Shown: positions 43,949 to 54,438, numbered from the stretch's first letter. The stretch is DNA of 64,000 bases from Thermodesulfovibrionales bacterium (GCA_031082155.1 JAVHLL010000012.1:1-64000), one strand, 5' to 3'. The notes: a model not told the origin generated them from the sequence alone. Numbers and translations: made by a program.

Positions 43949-45205
43949 TTATCCCTCCTCTCTTAATTTGCCGATGTTCATGAAAAATTTACTCAGCACC
44001 CAGAAGCCGAAGAATCCGACGACAATCCAGAAGATGATATTTCCGACAAATTCTATGTTGTTCACAAGCGACTTGTTCAGATTGATGTATTCAAGTTCTG
44101 TCATCTTCTTTGGCAGGGTCGAGGCCCTGTTCACAAAACCGGCAATAATCGACATGGCATAGAATCCCCTGATATGGATACCCTTGACGACCTTTGTCGT
44201 AAGGGCTCCGACCTGAATGCCGATCAGTGAACCAAGAAGCATCCCCATCGCAAGTGTATAGAAGACATACCCGTAAATCGCATATTGGACGATTGATGCC
44301 AGGCCTGCGGTGAATATAATCTGAAGGATATCGGTTCCGACTGTTGTCATAGAGGAAACACCAAAAATGTAAACAAACATCGGGAAGGTGACAAAGCCTC
44401 CACCTACGCCCATAATAGCTGCGAGCATACCGACGATAACGCCGCCGATTGCAACAAAAAGCCAGGATATTCTTCTTCCGCCGAAGTCTTCATCAAAGGT
44501 TATCATGGGCGGTATGTTGATCTTCTGGATATTGACGGCCAGGGAAGTCATACCCGATGGCCCCCCGTGGGCGTCGTGTCCCCCGCCGCCGCCACCCGCC
44601 TGTTTCCTTGTTGATCTGATAAAGTCAATAAGGGCATAAAAACCAAGGAAACCGAGCAATACGGCATAGACCGTACTGATAAAGGCTTCACTTAATAAGG
44701 GGTCTTTGTTATATAACCCTTTATTAATCGCACCGCCAATAAAGGTACCACCGCTGGATCCTACAAGAAATGCAATAGCAAGCTTAACGGAAACGTTACC
44801 AAGTTTTCTGTGAACAGTAGTTCCCATGATAGCCTTTGCAAAAATATGGAAAACGTCTGTTCCGACTGCAAGGATCCCTTTTACCCCCGCAGCCATGAGT
44901 GCAGGGGTAATAATAAATCCTCCCCCTGCACCGATACAACCGGTGATAAGACCGGCAGCGAGACCGACTGCAATAGATACTATAAAAATAGTTGTCGTAT
45001 AATGCGCAGGGGCATATGCGGTTTTTCCGCCCAGCATATCTGCCGCAGTTGTCAGAGAAACAGCGAGTATCGGCAGAAGAAGAATGAAGAGGATTAAGAG
45101 TTTCTTGCGATTCTTTATGATACTCATCGAAACTTCGTAGTCCCATTTAGCATGAGCTATACTGGCTGCCTTGAGAAATTCGTAAAGCTGTCTTGGGAAA
45201 CCCAT
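43949..45205 (-). CDS. TauE/SafE-family (sulfite exporter-like) permease, copy 1
   Basis: GLAAGLITGCIGAGGGFIITPALMAAGVKGILAVGTDVFHIFAKA; GMLAAIMGVGGGFVTFPMFVYIFGV. Confidence 0.9.
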   Translation of the reverse strand: MGFPRQLYEFLKAASIAHAKWDYEVSMSIIKNRKKLLILFILLLPILAVSLTTAADMLGGKTAYAPAHYTTTIFIVSIAVGLAAGLITGCIGAGGGFIITPALMAAGVKGILAVGTDVFHIFAKAIMGTTVHRKLGNVSVKLAIAFLVGSSGGTFIGGAINKGLYNKDPLLSEAFISTVYAVLLGFLGFYALIDFIRSTRKQAGGGGGGHDAHGGPSGMTSLAVNIQKINIPPMITFDEDFGGRRISWLFVAIGGVIVGMLAAIMGVGGGFVTFPMFVYIFGVSSMTTVGTDILQIIFTAGLASIVQYAIYGYVFYTLAMGMLLGSLIGIQVGALTTKVVKGIHIRGFYAMSIIAGFVNRASTLPKKMTELEYINLNKSLVNNIEFVGNIIFWIVVGFFGFWVLSKFFMNIGKLREEG

Positions 45206-45560
45206 ATCATGACCTCCTTTTATCTTATTCTCTTATAAGACTAAACATAATTCCTTATAAGCTTTCCTTACCTTCACCTCCTCTCCCGATAAAGTTCAGA
45301 TAAGTATTCATAAGATTATAGGCAGTATCGTTAAGTTTTCTTCCCTATGAATATGGCAATCATCATTATCTCATGTCTTTATGACTTTTATGCCCAAGGC
45401 AATATATATAGATAAAGCAATGAATGTCAAGAGATTTATTTTCTCCCCGATTACCCTGATTATTCGTGTACCCTAATTTATCAGGAATACCTTAATTGAA
45501 TAATTATTGTTTATTTTATTTGCTGTTTTTAATTTACAGGTATGCTTGAATCAAAAAAAG

Positions 45561-45589
45561 AGAAAGGGCTTCCTTCAGAAGCCCTTTCT
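45561..45589 (-). terminator. Terminator after uspA copy 2 (between module copies)
   Basis: agaaagggcttccttcagaagccctttct preceded on + by an A-run. Confidence 0.85.
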
Positions 45590-45622
45590 TCAGTGAGGAG
45601 GGGGAAAAACAATCTGGAAATT

Positions 45623-46057
45623 TTATACTTTTTTCACAACAAGAACCGAACATAAGGCATGGCCGACTACCTTCGAAGCCACGCTTCCCATGAAAAACCG
45701 CGTAGCCTTTCCTCCCAGTCCTTTGCTGCCGATGACAATAAGGTCCATTTTCTTCTTCTCGGCAACTTCAAGTATCTCATTCGCTGGAGAGCCGGAAGAC
45801 ATGAGAATGGTTTTGACTGATACCCCCTCTGCCTGGAACATCGCCGCTGCCTTCTCAAGCACTTCCTCTCCCCTGCGCTTCATACTCACATTTACGCTAT
45901 CTGCTTCCTTTGCAGAAAGTTCAAGGTCAAGGCCGGCAAGGAAAGGGGTTACCGTCATAAGATGAATTTCTGCTTTTTTAGTTTTAGCAAAATCAAGTGC
46001 TGCTTTGACAGCGTCCATCGAATATTTTGATCCGTCTACCGGTACGAGTATATTCAT
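45623..46057 (-). CDS. Universal stress protein, copy 2
   Basis: MNILVPVDGSKYSMDAVKAA; LIVIGSKGLGGKATRFFMGSVASKVVGHALCSVLVV. Confidence 0.95.
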   Translation of the reverse strand: MNILVPVDGSKYSMDAVKAALDFAKTKKAEIHLMTVTPFLAGLDLELSAKEADSVNVSMKRRGEEVLEKAAAMFQAEGVSVKTILMSSGSPANEILEVAEKKKMDLIVIGSKGLGGKATRFFMGSVASKVVGHALCSVLVVKKV

Positions 46058-46072
46058 TCTCTCTCTCCTTCC

Positions 46073-46840
46073 TTAGACTTCCTTCTTAACTTTGGCTTTC
46101 TTCATGCTGAGTCCCAATCCCTCAAAGATGAAGAAGATCGCGAAACCCCACCACAAGGTATAGGCCACATAGAAGACCAGGAGAAATGTCATCAGAAAGG
46201 CCTTGTCCTTCACCTTTACCGCATCAACCCCATAGAAATTGTATGAGGCCTCAATCGCCTTCTTGGTAACATCGGATACCATCTTGGCCTCTTCAATCTT
46301 TCCTTCCTTCTTGAAAATCTTGTCTATCTTGGGCAAGACATTATTCCACTGCCTGAACATCTGTTTCACATCGTCAGTTCCCATTGCCTCTGCGTATTTG
46401 GCCTTTATCTTGTCCCCTTCGTTATTAAACATCGCATCTGCATCCTCCAACGCCGCCTTCAGTACCAGCCCCAGGTCTCCTTCTATCTTTAATTCAATCC
46501 CATTGACTTCAACCTTCACTCCGGGGTTAAGCGTAAACAGCTTAGATGCCCGTTGGGCCCTCTGTTCAGATTCTCCCGGCTTATCTTCAGGCTTATCCAT
46601 CTTGATAGTCGCTGAAAACATTCTCCCCATAAACTTCTCGTTGCTTTTCACAACCTTCGGGATAAAATACGATGAGCCCTTCGCGAGCTGGTTGAACATC
46701 TCATCAGCCCACTGTAATCCATTCTGCGGCTGCCCGTCTGCAGTTTTCGGGAAAATAGGTGAAAACATCAGAAACAATACCACAAAAAAGGAGAGGGCCA
46801 TAACTATCCCGAGACCCATATGTTTCTTTGCCTGTGCCAT
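46073..46840 (-). CDS. Unknown two-TM membrane protein of the TauE module, copy 2
   Basis: Start set at MAQAKKHMG; NGLQWADEMFNQLAKGSSYFIPKVVKSNEKFMGRM. Confidence 0.75.
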   Translation of the reverse strand: MAQAKKHMGLGIVMALSFFVVLFLMFSPIFPKTADGQPQNGLQWADEMFNQLAKGSSYFIPKVVKSNEKFMGRMFSATIKMDKPEDKPGESEQRAQRASKLFTLNPGVKVEVNGIELKIEGDLGLVLKAALEDADAMFNNEGDKIKAKYAEAMGTDDVKQMFRQWNNVLPKIDKIFKKEGKIEEAKMVSDVTKKAIEASYNFYGVDAVKVKDKAFLMTFLLVFYVAYTLWWGFAIFFIFEGLGLSMKKAKVKKEV

Positions 46841-46842
46841 TT

Positions 46843-48099
46843 TTATCCCTCCTCTCTTAACTTTCCGATGTTTGCAAAAAACTTGCTGATGACCCAAAAG
46901 CCGAAGAATCCGACGACGATCCAGAAGATGATATTCCCGATAAATTCTATGTTTGTGGTCAGCGTCTTATCCATGTTGATATATTCAAGTTCTGTCAGCT
47001 TCTTCGGAAGGGTCGAGGCCCTGTTAATAAAACCGGCAATGATCGACATCGCATAGAATCCCCTGATATGGATACCCTTGACGACTTTTGTCGTGAGCGC
47101 TCCGACCTGGATCCCGATCAGTGAACCAATCAGCATGCCCATTGCAAGGGTATAGAACACATAGCCGTAAATAGCATACTGGGCTATGGACGCAAGACCT
47201 GCGGTGAAGATAATCTGGAGGATATCCGTACCGACTGTGGTTGCTGTTGAAACGCCGAAGATGTAGACAAACATCGGGAAGGTGACAAAACCACCGCCGA
47301 CACCCATAATCGCTGCGAGCATGCCGACAATCACACCGCCTATTGCTACAAAAAGCCAGGAGATCCTTCTTCCACCAAAGTCTTCATCAAAGGTTATCAT
47401 GGGTGGGATGTTGATCTTCTGGATATTGACAGCCAGGGAAGTCATACCCGAAGGCCCTCCGTGTGCATCGTGTCCCCCGCCGCCACCCGCAGCCGGTTTC
47501 CTCGTTGACTTGATAAAATCAGCCATTGCATAAAAACCGAGGAACCCAAGCAATACGGCATACACCGTACTGATAAAAGCTTCACTCAATAAGGGGTCTT
47601 TATTATAGAGTGTTTTGTTGATCCAACCGCCAATAAAGGTACCACCGCTTGACCCGACAAGAAAAGCGATTGCAAGCTTTACGGAAACATTCCCGAGTTT
47701 CTTGTGAACAGTAGTTCCCATAATTGCCTTTGCAAAGATATGGAAAACATCTGTTCCGACTGCAAGGATCCCTTTTACCCCCGCAGCCATGAGTGCAGGG
47801 GTGATAATAAACCCTCCCCCTGCACCAATACAACCGGTGATAAGACCGGCAGCAAGACCAACCGCGATCGAGACGACGAAAATGGTAGTCGTATAGTGCG
47901 CGGGCGCATATGCTGTCTTCCCTCCTATCATGTCTGCTGCCGTCGTGAGCGACACAGCGAGTATCGGCAGCGTGAGGATCAGCAGGACAAGAAGTTTCTT
48001 CCGGTTTTTGATAATACTCATTGAAACTTCATAATCCCATTTCGCATGAGCCATACTGGCTGCTTTGAGAAATTCGTACGTCTGTCTTCCAAAACCCAT
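46843..48099 (-). CDS. TauE/SafE-family permease, copy 2
   Basis: Start set at MGFGRQTYEF; very similar to 43949-45205 over full length. Confidence 0.9.
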   Translation of the reverse strand: MGFGRQTYEFLKAASMAHAKWDYEVSMSIIKNRKKLLVLLILTLPILAVSLTTAADMIGGKTAYAPAHYTTTIFVVSIAVGLAAGLITGCIGAGGGFIITPALMAAGVKGILAVGTDVFHIFAKAIMGTTVHKKLGNVSVKLAIAFLVGSSGGTFIGGWINKTLYNKDPLLSEAFISTVYAVLLGFLGFYAMADFIKSTRKPAAGGGGGHDAHGGPSGMTSLAVNIQKINIPPMITFDEDFGGRRISWLFVAIGGVIVGMLAAIMGVGGGFVTFPMFVYIFGVSTATTVGTDILQIIFTAGLASIAQYAIYGYVFYTLAMGMLIGSLIGIQVGALTTKVVKGIHIRGFYAMSIIAGFINRASTLPKKLTELEYINMDKTLTTNIEFIGNIIFWIVVGFFGFWVISKFFANIGKLREEG

Positions 48100-48132
48100 T
48101 TCATTTCCCTCCTTTTGTAAAATCTGCACCTG

Positions 48133-48870
48133 TCACTTTATCCTTTCAAATTCCATCTGAAATTTATGTTTCCTGCCATAACCGGCCACCCTGGTATACG
48201 CAACCGGGGTCCCGTCGGAACTAACCAGTGTTCTGCTCATGAGCAGTGCGGGAGAACCTTCTTTCATGTTCAGCACACCGGCAATTTCTCTCTGAATTTC
48301 GGTTGCTTCCATTGTCTGAAGAACTCTGAATATCTTTTTCGTCCCTTTCTCTTCTATCAGGTCATACAGCGACCTGGCAGCGATATCTACTTCTTCTATA
48401 TCAGGGAAGACAAAGGCAGGTATAAAAATCTCTTCATAAAACGGCTCGTCTTCAACAAATTTCCTGCAGGCGAAATAATATACCGGTTCATCCGTTTCGA
48501 GCAATGGCCTGACACTTTCGGGGGCTTCCCTGAGCTCCCTCCGCATGATTTCTTTCTGCACTTTCACCTCCTCTCCAAATATATCGTCTGTTACACTCGT
48601 TCTCATGACTATGCCGAGTTGGGGAAGCGTATAGGTTACAAAGGTTCCCTTTCCCTGTTGTCTTTTCAGATATCTTTCCCTTACGAGTTCCTGTATCGCC
48701 TCCCGGACAGTTACCTTACTCACGTCATAAATCTTGCAGAGTTCATCCTCTGTCGGGATCTGTGTGCCGGGCGGCCATTCCCCGCTCTCGATCTTTTCGG
48801 TCAGGATCGAATAGATCTGCACATAGAGTTTTTCCTTGCTGCCCCTGTCTACTGTTTTCTCAATCCTCAT
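48133..48870 (-). CDS. GntR/HutC-family transcriptional regulator
   Basis: LYVQIYSILTEKIESGEWPPGTQIPTEDELCKIYDVSKVTVREAIQELVRERYLKRQQGKGTFV; UTRA-like C-terminal domain. Confidence 0.93.
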   Translation of the reverse strand: MRIEKTVDRGSKEKLYVQIYSILTEKIESGEWPPGTQIPTEDELCKIYDVSKVTVREAIQELVRERYLKRQQGKGTFVTYTLPQLGIVMRTSVTDDIFGEEVKVQKEIMRRELREAPESVRPLLETDEPVYYFACRKFVEDEPFYEEIFIPAFVFPDIEEVDIAARSLYDLIEEKGTKKIFRVLQTMEATEIQREIAGVLNMKEGSPALLMSRTLVSSDGTPVAYTRVAGYGRKHKFQMEFERIK

Positions 48871-49070
48871 ATGCTTAGAAATTCATGTCTTTATAATCTT
48901 TCCTCTAAAAAGCAATAGACATGCCAATTATGTAACTAATTGTTTTTTATGTTTAATTATTTCTATTGAGAGAGGAACTGCAATATTTTGATGCGAAGGA
49001 AACAGGGAGTTAAATTATTTTCAGGGTATCCCAGATGTGCAACATTATGCTGCACTGCAACATTTTTATG

Positions 49071-50363
49071 CTATTTAAGCTCTTTTAATTTCCTCTGGAG
49101 CTGCTGGCGATGGACACCGAGCAGGAGTGCGGCTTTGGTAATATTTCCTCCCGATTTCTGGAGGGCGTCCCAGATTAATTCCTTTTCGACGCTCAGGAGC
49201 GTTTCCCGCAGTTTTGGAGTCGGGGTTACCTTCTGAGAGGGTGTCTGCTGCATATGTGCAGGCAGGTCTGCAGGGAGGACCTGCTGGCTGCCTGCAAAAG
49301 ATATGGCATGCTCAATAATATTTTCGAGTTCGCGCACATTCCCGGGATAGGCATAGTGCATCAGGATATTCATAGCTTCGTCACTGACGCCCTTTACCAA
49401 GAGGTCTTTCCTCTTGCTTGAATGCTTCTCCAAAAAGTGCTGGACGAGCACCTGAATATCTTCCAGCCTTTCGCGCAGGGGCGGAAGGTGGATATTGATG
49501 ACATTCAGACGGTAGAAAAGGTCCTCCCGGAACAGCCCTTTCCTGATCGAATCGACAAGGTCCCTGTGTGAAGCGGATATGATGCGCAGATCTACCCTCA
49601 TCGGTTTGCTCCCTCCGATCCGCATCACCTCTCCTTCCTGAAGCACTCTCAGTATCTTCACCTGAAAGAGTGGTGACACATCGCCGATCTCGTCAAAAAA
49701 AACCGTCCCGCCGTCTGAGAATTCAAGAAGGCCTTTTTTTGTATAGTTAGCCCCGGTAAAAGCGCCCCGTTCAAACCCGAAGAGTTCGGATTCCAGAAGG
49801 GTATCAGGAATTGCGCTGCAGTTGATCACTCCAAAGGAATTGTCGTGTCTCGGACTCCATTTATGGATTGACCGTGCAACAAGCTCCTTTCCTGTACCGC
49901 TCTCGCCGGTTATCAGAACGTGGCTCTCGCTTGCCGCCGCTTTCTTGATCAACCCATACACAGCCTGCATGGATGGACTGGTGCCCATAGTTTCGTCAAA
50001 GCCGTAGTCATGGGTAAGTATCTTCTTCTTGTGTTTATTGATGATCTCGTTCAACACTTCGATGCTGAGTGGTTTTTCGAGGAAGTCGCTTGCGCCGAGC
50101 TTTATCGCTTCAACCGCTTTCTTTACATCCGGTTTTGCAAAGGCTATGACCGGAATATACCGCCTCAGTTCGAGTAATTTCTTTTGCCAGGCCCTGCTGT
50201 CAAGGTCCAGAAGGGCAATATCATATTTGAGGGGGTTCACAGAATCAGTGCTGATCGAAATATTCCGCTGTTTCAGCTTCAGCCTGTTTATCGCGCTCTT
50301 GAGAGATTGAAAGAGGTCTGCCACCTCTCTTGATTCATCGGTAACAACAAGGATATTACGCAT
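49071..50363 (-). CDS. Sigma54-dependent NtrC-family response regulator
   Basis: receiver IALLDLD; ITGESGTGKELVARSIH; FGFERGAFTGA; DEIGDVSP; Fis-type C-terminal HTH. Confidence 0.94.
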   Translation of the reverse strand: MRNILVVTDESREVADLFQSLKSAINRLKLKQRNISISTDSVNPLKYDIALLDLDSRAWQKKLLELRRYIPVIAFAKPDVKKAVEAIKLGASDFLEKPLSIEVLNEIINKHKKKILTHDYGFDETMGTSPSMQAVYGLIKKAAASESHVLITGESGTGKELVARSIHKWSPRHDNSFGVINCSAIPDTLLESELFGFERGAFTGANYTKKGLLEFSDGGTVFFDEIGDVSPLFQVKILRVLQEGEVMRIGGSKPMRVDLRIISASHRDLVDSIRKGLFREDLFYRLNVINIHLPPLRERLEDIQVLVQHFLEKHSSKRKDLLVKGVSDEAMNILMHYAYPGNVRELENIIEHAISFAGSQQVLPADLPAHMQQTPSQKVTPTPKLRETLLSVEKELIWDALQKSGGNITKAALLLGVHRQQLQRKLKELK

Positions 50364-50411
50364 TCGGTATTGTATACAAATCAGCGGGGAAAAACATAGC
50401 CGTGCATACAG

Positions 50412-51551
50412 TCAATTTGCAGGGACAAGCTCAATCAGGGTGACTTCGGGAGGCGAGAGGAAACGGATCGGCGGTCCCCAGGTCCCTGAACCCCTGCTTA
50501 CATACAGGCCGGACCGCTCAGAAAGCTCTGCAAAGCCTGCCTGGGTCGGGTAATAAAGCCAGGTGAGAATGCTGAAAGGGAATATCTGCCCTTTATGGAC
50601 ATGCCCGGACAACTGAAGATCGAAAAGGTCGATTACCTCCTTATTCACCAGGGGCCTGTGCTTAAGAAAGAGAGTGAAAAGGTTATTCGAAAATCCGGAG
50701 AGCAGCTGCTGTTCGGATACTCCATGAAAACCGCCATAGGCGCTTGCCTGAGTATCATCGACACCGGCTATATTGATCAGTCCCCCGACTGTCTGTCCTT
50801 GTCCCTGCAAGAGAGTAAACCCGGCCTTTTCGGTAAATTCCAGTGCCTGATCAATGCCTGCATAGAATTCATGGTTGCCTGTTATCGCAAATTTGCCGTA
50901 TCGTGGTTTCACCTCCTGCAGCAGTTCTGCGAGGTGCGAGAGGTTGTCAATCTGACCGTCAACGAGATCGCCTGTGGATACCAGGATATCAGGGGCCGCT
51001 TTCCTCACCGCATCGAGAATTCTTTTTAGCCGCTCTTCTCTGACAATAAGCCCGATGTGGACATCGGTTATCTGCACTATTTTGATGCTTCCTGCCTCTG
51101 CAGGAATCCTGGGAGATTGGATTACTACGGTTTCGGTCCTGATGTTCCGGGCCTCAAAATATCCATAAATAGCGATGACAATGGAAAATGCAAGGGGGAC
51201 GAAAAATGCATAGGGAGCGGATACTGCCAGGGACGAAAAATTTCTCCTGAGAATGAATCCTGCGGCAGAGACAAGAAGGCGGTAAAAATCGATTACCACT
51301 GCGGCAGAGAGAAAGAGAAAGAGGATGCCGAGCCATATGTATCCTGTATATGACATCAGGCGGGCAAACGATTCGAACCCCGCCTTTTCCGAGAAACGGA
51401 CAAGCACCGGAGCGAAGAGCATTATCAGCATGAAGAACCCTACGCCGAGACTTGCCCGAACACTGAACGCGAACGCTGCCTTTGCTTTCATGAATGCATA
51501 CAGATGCATGCTGCCGTAAATGAGGAAAAATGTCACGAAAAAGAGTGTCAT
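50412..51551 (-). CDS. Membrane-anchored metallophosphoesterase
   Basis: IVQITDVHIGLIV; STGDLVDGQ; ITGNHEFYAG; LSGHVHKGQIFPF. Confidence 0.92.
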   Translation of the reverse strand: MTLFFVTFFLIYGSMHLYAFMKAKAAFAFSVRASLGVGFFMLIMLFAPVLVRFSEKAGFESFARLMSYTGYIWLGILFLFLSAAVVIDFYRLLVSAAGFILRRNFSSLAVSAPYAFFVPLAFSIVIAIYGYFEARNIRTETVVIQSPRIPAEAGSIKIVQITDVHIGLIVREERLKRILDAVRKAAPDILVSTGDLVDGQIDNLSHLAELLQEVKPRYGKFAITGNHEFYAGIDQALEFTEKAGFTLLQGQGQTVGGLINIAGVDDTQASAYGGFHGVSEQQLLSGFSNNLFTLFLKHRPLVNKEVIDLFDLQLSGHVHKGQIFPFSILTWLYYPTQAGFAELSERSGLYVSRGSGTWGPPIRFLSPPEVTLIELVPAN

Positions 51552-51612
51552 GGCAATTTACCGTTATTCTTTAAATAATACACTGAATCCCTGAAAACAT
51601 TTCTCATCCACT

Positions 51613-53142
51613 TCAATGCATTCCCGGGGATACATCCGACTTTGCTTTCCTCATGAGCAGCACAAGCGGAAGCACACAAACCATCACGATGCTGATAATG
51701 CGAAAGGTATCGTTGAATGAGAGCATCGATGCCTGCCTGAGAAGTTCTCTGTATATCATTCCGAGTCCGCCCTGCTCTGAGAGAGTATTCTCGATTCCCC
51801 TGTACTGGAGAACCCGGGCAATCTGTTCGGAAGTCATCTGGTAGGCAGGATCGAATGGGGTAAGATGCTCCGCTAAATGGGCCTGATGAAATTGCGCACG
51901 CCGCGAGAGCATCGTGGTTACGAATGCAACACCAAAACTCCCCCCAAGATTCCTGAGGAGATTATAGATTGCAGATGCATTGCCCATATCTTCTTTCCTG
52001 ATACCGGACATAGTCATAGTAGTGAGCGGGATAAAGAAAAAACCCATGCCAATCCCTAATACAATTCTTGGCCATATCACGGTATAAAAATCGGCGGAGA
52101 GACTGAAATTCGACATCAGATACGTAGCATACGCATTCACTGCAATGCCAAAAGCCAGGAGGGCCTTCGGATTCACTTTATTTACCAGGCTTCCGGCTAA
52201 AGGAAGGGCTATTAATGTCGCCATCCCTCCCGGCCCCAAAACAAATCCCGCGAGAAATGAGGTATATCCCATAAGTGTCTGCAGATAGATCGGCAGGAGC
52301 ACGATGCTCGCAAAGAGATTGAAAAATCCCAGGAACATTACTATGTTTCCGGTACTGAAAGAAATATTTTTGAATGCCCTGAGGTTTACTACAGGGTTTT
52401 TCGCAAACAGTTCGACCACCACAAAAGAGAGAAGGGAGACCGCTGAAGTTACGCTCATCCAGAAAATAAAACCTGAAGAGAACCAGTTCTCCTGCTGACC
52501 CTTGTCGAGGACGATCTGGAGGCAACCGAGCCCAAGAGCAAGAAGCGCGAGACCCCAGTAATCGACCTTCATCTTCATCCGTTTCATATACGGCGGGTCT
52601 GCGATGAAAATCATGGTGAGGAGGATTGAAATGATACCGATCGGCACATTAATGAAGAATATCCAATTCCATGACCAGTTGTCCGTGATCCAGCCGCCGA
52701 GGAGCGGGCCTACTATGGGACCGAACATAATGCCTACCCCGAACACCGCCATGGCTATACCGTGCTGACGCGGAGGGAATGTCTCAAGGAGGATGGATTG
52801 TGACAACGGCTGCAGCGCTCCTCCGCCTATTCCCTGTAATATCCTGAAGAAAACCAGGCTCTGGAGACTCCACGCTGCGCCGCAGAGAAAAGAACTTATG
52901 GTAAACGCGGTGATCGAAATAATCAGATACCTTTTCCTGCCGAAAAACCTGCTCAGCCATCCTGTCATGGGTATAATGATCGCATTCGAAACAAGATACG
53001 AGGTTATCGTCCATGTCGATTCATCAATCCCGGCGGAGAGACTTCCCCGGATATGGTCGAGCGCGACATTGACCACAGAGGTATCTATTATCTCTATGAG
53101 TGTAGGAAGCATTACGGTGAGCGCGATAAGCCATTTATTCAT
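51613..53142 (-). CDS. DHA2-family MFS drug efflux transporter (EmrB-like)
   Basis: IIDTSVVNVALDHIRGSL; WITDNWSWNWIFFINVPIGI; 14-TM-type length. Confidence 0.92.
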   Translation of the reverse strand: MNKWLIALTVMLPTLIEIIDTSVVNVALDHIRGSLSAGIDESTWTITSYLVSNAIIIPMTGWLSRFFGRKRYLIISITAFTISSFLCGAAWSLQSLVFFRILQGIGGGALQPLSQSILLETFPPRQHGIAMAVFGVGIMFGPIVGPLLGGWITDNWSWNWIFFINVPIGIISILLTMIFIADPPYMKRMKMKVDYWGLALLALGLGCLQIVLDKGQQENWFSSGFIFWMSVTSAVSLLSFVVVELFAKNPVVNLRAFKNISFSTGNIVMFLGFFNLFASIVLLPIYLQTLMGYTSFLAGFVLGPGGMATLIALPLAGSLVNKVNPKALLAFGIAVNAYATYLMSNFSLSADFYTVIWPRIVLGIGMGFFFIPLTTMTMSGIRKEDMGNASAIYNLLRNLGGSFGVAFVTTMLSRRAQFHQAHLAEHLTPFDPAYQMTSEQIARVLQYRGIENTLSEQGGLGMIYRELLRQASMLSFNDTFRIISIVMVCVLPLVLLMRKAKSDVSPGMH

Positions 53143-53179
53143 GAATCAATACGGTATGGGCGCTTGGAATAAACCAACC

Positions 53180-54277
53180 TCATTCAATCAAAATCGTCGG
53201 CACGACAGACATCCCGACGCGAAGGATATGGTCTTTGTCTGTTTCTTTGTCGAAAACAATCTTTATGGGTATCCTCTGGACGACTTTCACATAATTGCCG
53301 GTTGCATTTTCCGGTGGGAAAAGTGAGAAGACCGCTCCGGTACCAGACATGATGCTCTCGACCTTTCCATGGAATTCCTTGCCCGGATAGGTATCAACGC
53401 TGATTGCCACCTTCTGTCCGGGCCTCACCTTTTCGAGCTGGGTTTCCTTATAGTTGGCAGTAATCCAGATATCTTCCAGGGTCACAACAGCCATGAGCGG
53501 TCTCCCTGCTTCTACCTGGTTTCCGATCTCTACCGATTTCCTTGTAATATACCCATCAGATGGAGCATAAATTTTTGTATAACCAAAATTAAGCTGTGCT
53601 GCATTTAATTTCGCCTCATTTTCTTTGATCGCCGACATTTGTGCCCCCCTTAATGCTTCGACCTGCCTTACGACAGCCCCTTGCGTCCCCAGCGCTTTCT
53701 CTGCTTGTTTCAGTTGTTCCCTTGCCGCTTTGACCTGTGCTGATGCAATAGTGTGAGAGGTCATTGTCTTTTCATATCTCTCCCTTGAGATGGCTTCCGA
53801 TTTATAGAGATTTTCTGCCCTTCTGCTGTCATTCACAGCCTGCTGAAAATTTGCCTCCTGCAGTTCCAGATTCGCCTTTGCTGCTTCCAATGCGGCATGA
53901 AGTTCCGCAATCTGTGTTTTTGACACACTGATCTGCGCATCAACCTCTGTAAGTTTTGCCTTCTCAGCGCTGGTTCCTGACTCAGCTTCTTCAACCTTGA
54001 CTGCGAAATCGGCAGGGTCGATCTCTATCAACAGGTCACCTTTTTTAACAAGCTGGTTGTCTGTGACATGAATGATGCTGACAGTCCCCCTGATCTTTGA
54101 CGCTATAGTATGCATCCGTCCTTCAATGAATGCATCATCGGTAGTAATATGGGTAGCTTTATATCCGAGATAGAAGAAGAGGCTTACTGCCCCTACGAGC
54201 AGCACGAATGCAAGGACAATAAATCCGAATTTCTTTCGCTTGTTATTATTGTTACTATTCTTCTTTTCTTCATCCAT
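53180..54277 (-). CDS. HlyD-family membrane fusion protein (EmrA-like)
   Basis: N-term TM; HITTDDAFIEGRMHTIASKIRGTVSIIHVTDNQLVKKGDLLIEIDP; lipoyl/coiled-coil architecture. Confidence 0.93.
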   Translation of the reverse strand: MDEEKKNSNNNNKRKKFGFIVLAFVLLVGAVSLFFYLGYKATHITTDDAFIEGRMHTIASKIRGTVSIIHVTDNQLVKKGDLLIEIDPADFAVKVEEAESGTSAEKAKLTEVDAQISVSKTQIAELHAALEAAKANLELQEANFQQAVNDSRRAENLYKSEAISRERYEKTMTSHTIASAQVKAAREQLKQAEKALGTQGAVVRQVEALRGAQMSAIKENEAKLNAAQLNFGYTKIYAPSDGYITRKSVEIGNQVEAGRPLMAVVTLEDIWITANYKETQLEKVRPGQKVAISVDTYPGKEFHGKVESIMSGTGAVFSLFPPENATGNYVKVVQRIPIKIVFDKETDKDHILRVGMSVVPTILIE

Positions 54278-54333
54278 CAGAGTTGATCCCCTTGTTTCTT
54301 CGATTTTCTCTCTCCCTCTTCAGATTATTGAGT

Positions 54334-54438
54334 AGTCTGTCCATAAATTCAGGATTTGTCATCCCGGCCTGACCGGCCTACGACTCGTAGAGCGAGAATG
54401 ACAATTTTTCTTAGAATCGTACTTTATGGACAGACACT
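54334..54438. repeat. Nested repeat element (second copy) upstream of emrA-like gene
   Basis: agtctgtccataaa ... tgtcatcccggcctgaccgg ... gcgagaatgaca ... tttatggacagacact. Confidence 0.8.

Noticed and set aside
46239-46889. 216-aa plus-strand ORF opposite the TauE-module membrane protein
   Set aside because: Antisense shadow of a gene with a clear paralog; no recognisable domain.
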